Positions 7,701 to 9,894 of a DNA stretch of 9,894 bases are shown piece by piece (positions within the stretch are counted from its first letter, which is position 1; each line of letters begins with the position of its first letter). Both the position numbers and the translations under genes were made by a program. The DNA is from Planctomycetaceae bacterium. Its GTDB lineage: Bacteria; Planctomycetota; Planctomycetia; Pirellulales; UBA1268. Below the pieces are notes generated by a model. The model did not search any database. It saw only the letters and a program-made list of their open reading frames with translations, and was not told where the DNA came from. Location: contig DONH01000161.1 in NCBI GenBank assembly GCA_003509235.1, positions 1 to 9,894 of the forward strand, given 5' to 3'.

Positions 7701-7938
7701 CAAGATGCGGAATGTTTATTTTGAAGCGCGCTATCGGCTTGCTGCTTGCCGACTAGCATGGGCGCGGAAAGAGGTCGACACGTCTATCAAGACTCGGTTG
7801 CTCAAAGAGGCTGAAGCCGACATAAAAATCGAGGCCCAACTGCATCCCGGACTTGGCAGCGATGCGTCGAGGGAAAGGTTTGAGATATTGCTGGACACAA
7901 TTCAGCATGAGTCTGTGACAATCTCGAGGACTAAATGA
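4792..7938 (+). CDS. Large exported helical/TPR-like repeat protein, 1048 aa
   Basis: The protein is long and almost entirely alpha-helical in character, rich in Ala, Leu, Gln and Glu. A hydrophobic N-terminus (about 21-40) with VHA|ES gives a plausible signal-peptidase site after residue 41. An LAGC lipobox-like string (16-19) lies too early and has Arg13 inside the core, so I prefer a Sec signal. TPR-like helical pairs are visible around residues 50-70 (KKGYHDTAITVLDQLL), 130-150, 278-305, 489-515 (YEDKRYHEAVSLCDFLV), 867-890 (LGQWDAAVEQM) and 975-1000. A coiled-coil-prone segment lies around 180-225. No enzymatic motif is seen. The start is uncertain: ATG 4792 lacks a Shine-Dalgarno sequence, while GGAAGGA (4794-4800) just after it could serve CTG 4810 or TTG 4813. 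It overlaps the next gene by ATGA, implying coupled translation. An envelope scaffold role with the downstream channel protein is inferred. Confidence 0.85.
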   Translation: MEGPLRLLCCFLRLGLAGCPPFVCVCVCLLSTSLFVGGVHAESTLEQSASRLIIALGKKGYHDTAITVLDQLLQNDAVSDSFREKIPLWRANERVAGVRETSDTGQRQRAYEQAVSDFKQLLEGNQNPSVAAEAAFQLGMVFRDMGRLSRNQAATDGKDGSEAQQFFLSAVHVFVGPRSGQTASSAIEKELQQVEAIIREFRGQRLITSTDRRLLNQLEQSREKLRGRRVQVQLLAAETCSEMAECFDQHSKEWGRSLEEALQRYHAVYLSTPTRSAGLWARLEEGKTLLALGRKKEGQEVLLEVTKLPSSETLIYQLRVKAVDALLADWLNTASLIDDQEFDERLRQFALGENRSSAINSDLLAMKYRSAELLWRRLETSSEDSKDARKSLLADIRTLARDVAKAGDVHAASARKLLGKLGGQDAALAERLGRSFAASFHHAEKILDNYRKNPSGTQRSVALARLQEVLRSAPSQTAEDQDLKKEQLALLRYQVALLFYEDKRYHEAVSLCDFLVKRSLYDPIAQKAAVLAFASWQALVAQQNIDWGESATAQMGEMASAIMGRWPRDKCSADAAEVSITLALRNGNSAAIKSVLQSLDKDVAGRSEVLLRGGVALWHLCQHPGNGQNSTLDELRTECLQDARRVLDEGLAVIDEKKALRGKTLEIALAGAIARCEISLYSGNNDSLDLFTLLTHAGYGPWQVFQDSSTEFPLSIYEAGFHVCIRGFAKVQRYDLAIQAMKCLIANVSSNKEAKLRLVRTAVSVGKKLFEGIEERIAQDSTISVQNGFSEDELEFIEQLLDFTKAATDQFEVLSWVAFTSGRLGLPGDGVVPNIPNGKRKSFLTQAAVTIEEILSHAALPQSAKTSWRRELVAVRSNLGQWDAAVEQMRVMLADQQNNRSPMLQQYAADLFQKAAQDSQSLEQAREYFRAAIVGSRVRIDVGESIVWGWGSLASRVSKLAFGSRGGVADKMRNVYFEARYRLAACRLAWARKEVDTSIKTRLLKEAEADIKIEAQLHPGLGSDASRERFEILLDTIQHESVTISRTK
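4848..4878 (+). repeat. C7 run and TG/TCTG short repeats in a signal-peptide coding region
   Basis: Seven consecutive C (4848-4854) are followed by (TG)5 at 4861-4870 and then TCTGTCTG, all inside the first 30 codons of the large TPR gene. They encode the odd Cys/Val-rich stretch FVCVCVC. A one-base gain would stop at 4962-4964 and a one-base loss at 4898-4900, so slippage here would switch the gene off. The tracts are short compared with known phase-variable loci. Confidence 0.6.
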
Positions 7939-9074
7939 AGACTATGGAATACAAACATCTAGAAATCTTACCTAGAAGTATCTTGGGATTTATCGAGGCA
8001 GTTCTTCGCTCGCTTCTGATCTTTTGTATTTATGCCGCATGTCAAAATGAAGCACGCGTTGCCGCAGCGGATCAGGTAATTACTAGAAAGGAAACGTTAT
8101 TTGGGAAAATAGAGTCTGTGTCGACTGAGGCGGTTCGGTTTCTTCCCCGAGGCTCTACGAATGCTATTCGAGAGATAGGTGTTACCGATGTTGTGATGAT
8201 TCAATTTGCTGATGAGCCAAAAAATTTGATCGAGGCAAAAAAGCGACTCATAACGAATGACTTTGACGGTGCCCTCGAAGCTCTTGAGCAAGTCGATGAA
8301 GGTGAAATTCAACGTGCCTCGGTAGCGGTGCGTGGTGAATATGCGTATGTTCGAGTGGTAGCTGCTGGCTCTGTTGCTATGGATACGACTAGAGAGCTGT
8401 CTTCGGCTCTAAGTTCCATTGAAGATGTGCTCGATAAATTTACTCGTTCAATTCATTACTTTGATTTGCTCGAGACTGCCGGTGATCTTGAGCGAGCTCT
8501 CAGGCGATACGATAAAGCCACGGCGATATATAAGAAAATTTCACGGGGTCCCCCGCCCATGGTGGTCCGTGCAGGAAGGCTTCAAGGAAATGTTTTGGCC
8601 GCAGAGGGTCGTCACGCAGAGGCAATTGCAGAATATGAAAAAGTGCAATCCACCGATCTCGATGGGAGTTTTATTGAGCAGGAAAAGATAAAGGCATGTC
8701 TTGGACAGGCAGAGAGCCTTATTTTTTTAAGCCGTTTTGATGAAGCAGTTTCTCTTATCAGTTCGATGCTCGCGGAAACGTATCCCGAGGGAGATCCCGT
8801 CATCGCAACAAATATATTGCTCGGAAAGGCGTATAGCCTGCTCGGCCAATCATTCCTGGAATTGAAGCAGGATCAAGATGCTTTGATTGCATATTTAACT
8901 GTGGATCTGGTGTATGGTGATGTCCCTGACACGCACGCTGAAGCACTGTTTAGGTTGTTTCATTTATGGAATAAGGGAGGCTATCCTCGTCGTTCGGCTG
9001 AAGTTCGACAAAGGTTGATAGAGGCCTATCCCCAATCTACGTGGGCTGCTGAGTTGGATCCGTCTGCCAAGTAA
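7935..9074 (+). CDS. Membrane-anchored or exported TPR protein with N-terminal beta domain, 379 aa
   Basis: ATG 7935 overlaps the preceding TGA as ATGA, with GAGGA (7926-7930) upstream, so translation is probably coupled. A hydrophobic segment (about 15-36) ends in YAAC, then ARVAAADQ. Either Cys36 is lipidated (Tyr at -3 is atypical) or cleavage follows Ala45; an uncleaved anchor is also possible. Residues about 46-92 (ITRKETLFGKIESVSTEAVRF … VVMIQFADEP) look like a small beta-barrel, Sm/SH3-like module. From memory, such a module often precedes TPRs in planctomycete proteins. Helical repeats follow: 95-120 (AKKRLITNDFDGALEALEQV), 180-203, 213-237 (AAEGRHAEAIAEYEKV), 254-283, 292-324 and 333-366. 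The last repeat has the Tyr-Pro-x-Ser pattern (EAYPQSTWAAE) seen in YbgF/CpoB- and BamD-like TPR proteins. This suggests a periplasmic adaptor for the downstream ExbB/TolQ-type motor, by inference from context. Confidence 0.87.
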   Translation: MKTMEYKHLEILPRSILGFIEAVLRSLLIFCIYAACQNEARVAAADQVITRKETLFGKIESVSTEAVRFLPRGSTNAIREIGVTDVVMIQFADEPKNLIEAKKRLITNDFDGALEALEQVDEGEIQRASVAVRGEYAYVRVVAAGSVAMDTTRELSSALSSIEDVLDKFTRSIHYFDLLETAGDLERALRRYDKATAIYKKISRGPPPMVVRAGRLQGNVLAAEGRHAEAIAEYEKVQSTDLDGSFIEQEKIKACLGQAESLIFLSRFDEAVSLISSMLAETYPEGDPVIATNILLGKAYSLLGQSFLELKQDQDALIAYLTVDLVYGDVPDTHAEALFRLFHLWNKGGYPRRSAEVRQRLIEAYPQSTWAAELDPSAK

Positions 9075-9159
9075 ATCGACGTAGCATGTTTGATGGTCAT
9101 GGAGTACAACAAGTAAACTTTTAGCAGTCCGCAGGAAATTTTCTGATTTATATGAAACT

Positions 9160-9183
9160 TCAGGACGAGTGATTAATCAGGAC
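9160..9183. repeat. Direct repeat TCAGGAC with intervening palindrome before the channel gene
   Basis: TCAGGAC occurs at 9160-9166 and 9177-9183 with a 17-bp period, and the 8-bp palindrome GATTAATC (9171-9178) lies between and overlaps the second copy. The unit sits 31-54 bases before ATG 9214, in the 139-base gap after the TPR gene. An A/T-rich TATATG (9149-9154) lies just upstream but has no good -35 partner. This could be a regulator site or chance. Confidence 0.25.
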
Positions 9184-9213
9184 CTAATTGCCAGAAAGCA
9201 GGGATGTTTACAG

Positions 9214-9894
9214 ATGCAGTTTTTCAAGAATCATCTACTGCCTCAGTGTCGCGTTTTTATAACAGGAATGGTTCTTTTGTGGTCGGCTGTTGTAGTAGGC
9301 CAGGTCGCTGACGAGAGTCAGCCCGTCTCTCCAGAGGCTGGAGCGGTGATAGGAGTAGCGACTGATCCTGCAGCGGTTGAGCCAGCAATGCCTGAAGCAA
9401 ATTCAGATAGAGGTGGTAATGACGTGGTCCTAGACGCACCAGATAATTTACTTGTCTATTATATAAAAGCACTTGGTGTGACTTTTGTGATTGTTTTTGT
9501 CGCACTTTCGTTCGCACTCGTTGCGTTACTTGTAATGTGCTTTTTGCAATTACGCCGCACGGTTCTAATGCCCCCCGGGCTTATTGAAGAATTTGAAAAC
9601 CATTTGGATAAGAAAGAGTTTCAGCAGGCCTACGAACTTGCAAAAGTGGATGATTCCTACCTTGGTCGTGTCCTTGCTGTCGGCCTTGTCAAGTTACAGG
9701 TGGGGCGGCAGCAGTCGTTAGATGCAATGCGTGAAACACAGGCTGAGGAAGCAATGCAGCTCGAGCATAAGATCAGTTATGTGTCTCTGATCGGTGCATT
9801 GTCACCAATGTTTGGATTGCTTGGAACGGTAAGTGGTATGGTGAGCGCTTTCACCGTTATTGCTCAGTCTGCAACACAGCCCAAACATCATGAG
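9214..9894 (+). CDS. MotA/TolQ/ExbB-family proton channel subunit (3' partial)
   Basis: The frame is open from ATG 9214, preceded by AGGGA (9200-9204) at 9-nt spacing, to the window end; 227 codons are visible. The N-terminus (MQFFKNHLLPQCR, hydrophobic 14-29, GQVA|DE) looks like a cleavable signal peptide. An acidic Pro/Ala/Glu-rich linker (33-78) follows. The first membrane helix is about 87-112, ending in LRR. A cytoplasmic domain (113-188: LMPPGLIEEFENHL … GRVLAVGL) leads to the family-defining second helix SLIGALSPMFGLLGTVSGMV (191-210). ExbB/TolQ proteins form pentameric inner-membrane channels that, with ExbD/TolR, convert proton flow into force on envelope partners. The extra N-terminal exported segment is unlike E. 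coli ExbB or TolQ. The third helix lies beyond the window. Specific assignment to ExbB, TolQ or a gliding-type motor is not possible. Confidence 0.88.
   Translation, partial: MQFFKNHLLPQCRVFITGMVLLWSAVVVGQVADESQPVSPEAGAVIGVATDPAAVEPAMPEANSDRGGNDVVLDAPDNLLVYYIKALGVTFVIVFVALSFALVALLVMCFLQLRRTVLMPPGLIEEFENHLDKKEFQQAYELAKVDDSYLGRVLAVGLVKLQVGRQQSLDAMRETQAEEAMQLEHKISYVSLIGALSPMFGLLGTVSGMVSAFTVIAQSATQPKHHE

Overview
The window looks like chromosome from a planctomycete, most likely a Pirellulaceae-type marine bacterium. This rests on overall character rather than a marker gene. GC content is near one half by eye, and all genes lie on the + strand. Exported TPR proteins have Cys/Gly-rich signal regions. 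A small soluble protein around 'RRR-ID-P-T-CERDY … FPT-SE … LRSLGY' resembles a type I associate with planctomycetes. TPR genes sit next to a MotA/TolQ/ExbB-type channel gene. No rRNA, tRNA, CRISPR array, insertion sequence or phage gene was found.

Layout. Bases 1-344 hold the acidic, disordered C-terminus of a protein that begins outside the window. A 218-base gap follows, then a 71-residue conserved-looking small protein (563-778). Next is a probable TPR lipoprotein (about 899-1627, non-ATG start likely). A 200-base regulatory-looking gap leads to serC (1828-2931). A 126-base gap containing a perfect hairpin leads to serA (3058-4707). The second half is a putative envelope cluster: a 1048-residue exported helical-repeat protein (4792-7938), a 379-residue membrane-anchored or exported TPR protein joined to it by an ATGA overlap (7935-9074), and after 139 bases the first 227 codons of an ExbB/TolQ/MotA-family proton-channel subunit (9214 to the window end).

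How they work together. SerA oxidises 3-phosphoglycerate to 3-phosphohydroxypyruvate, and SerC transaminates that to phosphoserine. These are the first two steps of serine synthesis; the phosphatase SerB is not in the window. The TPR-TPR-ExbB cluster resembles TolQR/ExbBD-type energy-transduction loci that carry periplasmic TPR partners. An ExbD/TolR-like gene would be expected just downstream. This cluster is the best candidate here for a less-described system.

The most notable non-coding signals are upstream of serC. Two 9-bp palindromes (GCGTTACGC and GCGTAACGC) have centres 42 bp apart. They precede a TATAAG -10-like box inside a 10-mer (TTTATAAGCA), which also occurs upstream of the TPR lipoprotein gene. 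A perfect 8-bp dyad lies between serC and serA. A C7 run plus TG repeats sits in the signal-peptide coding region of the large TPR gene.
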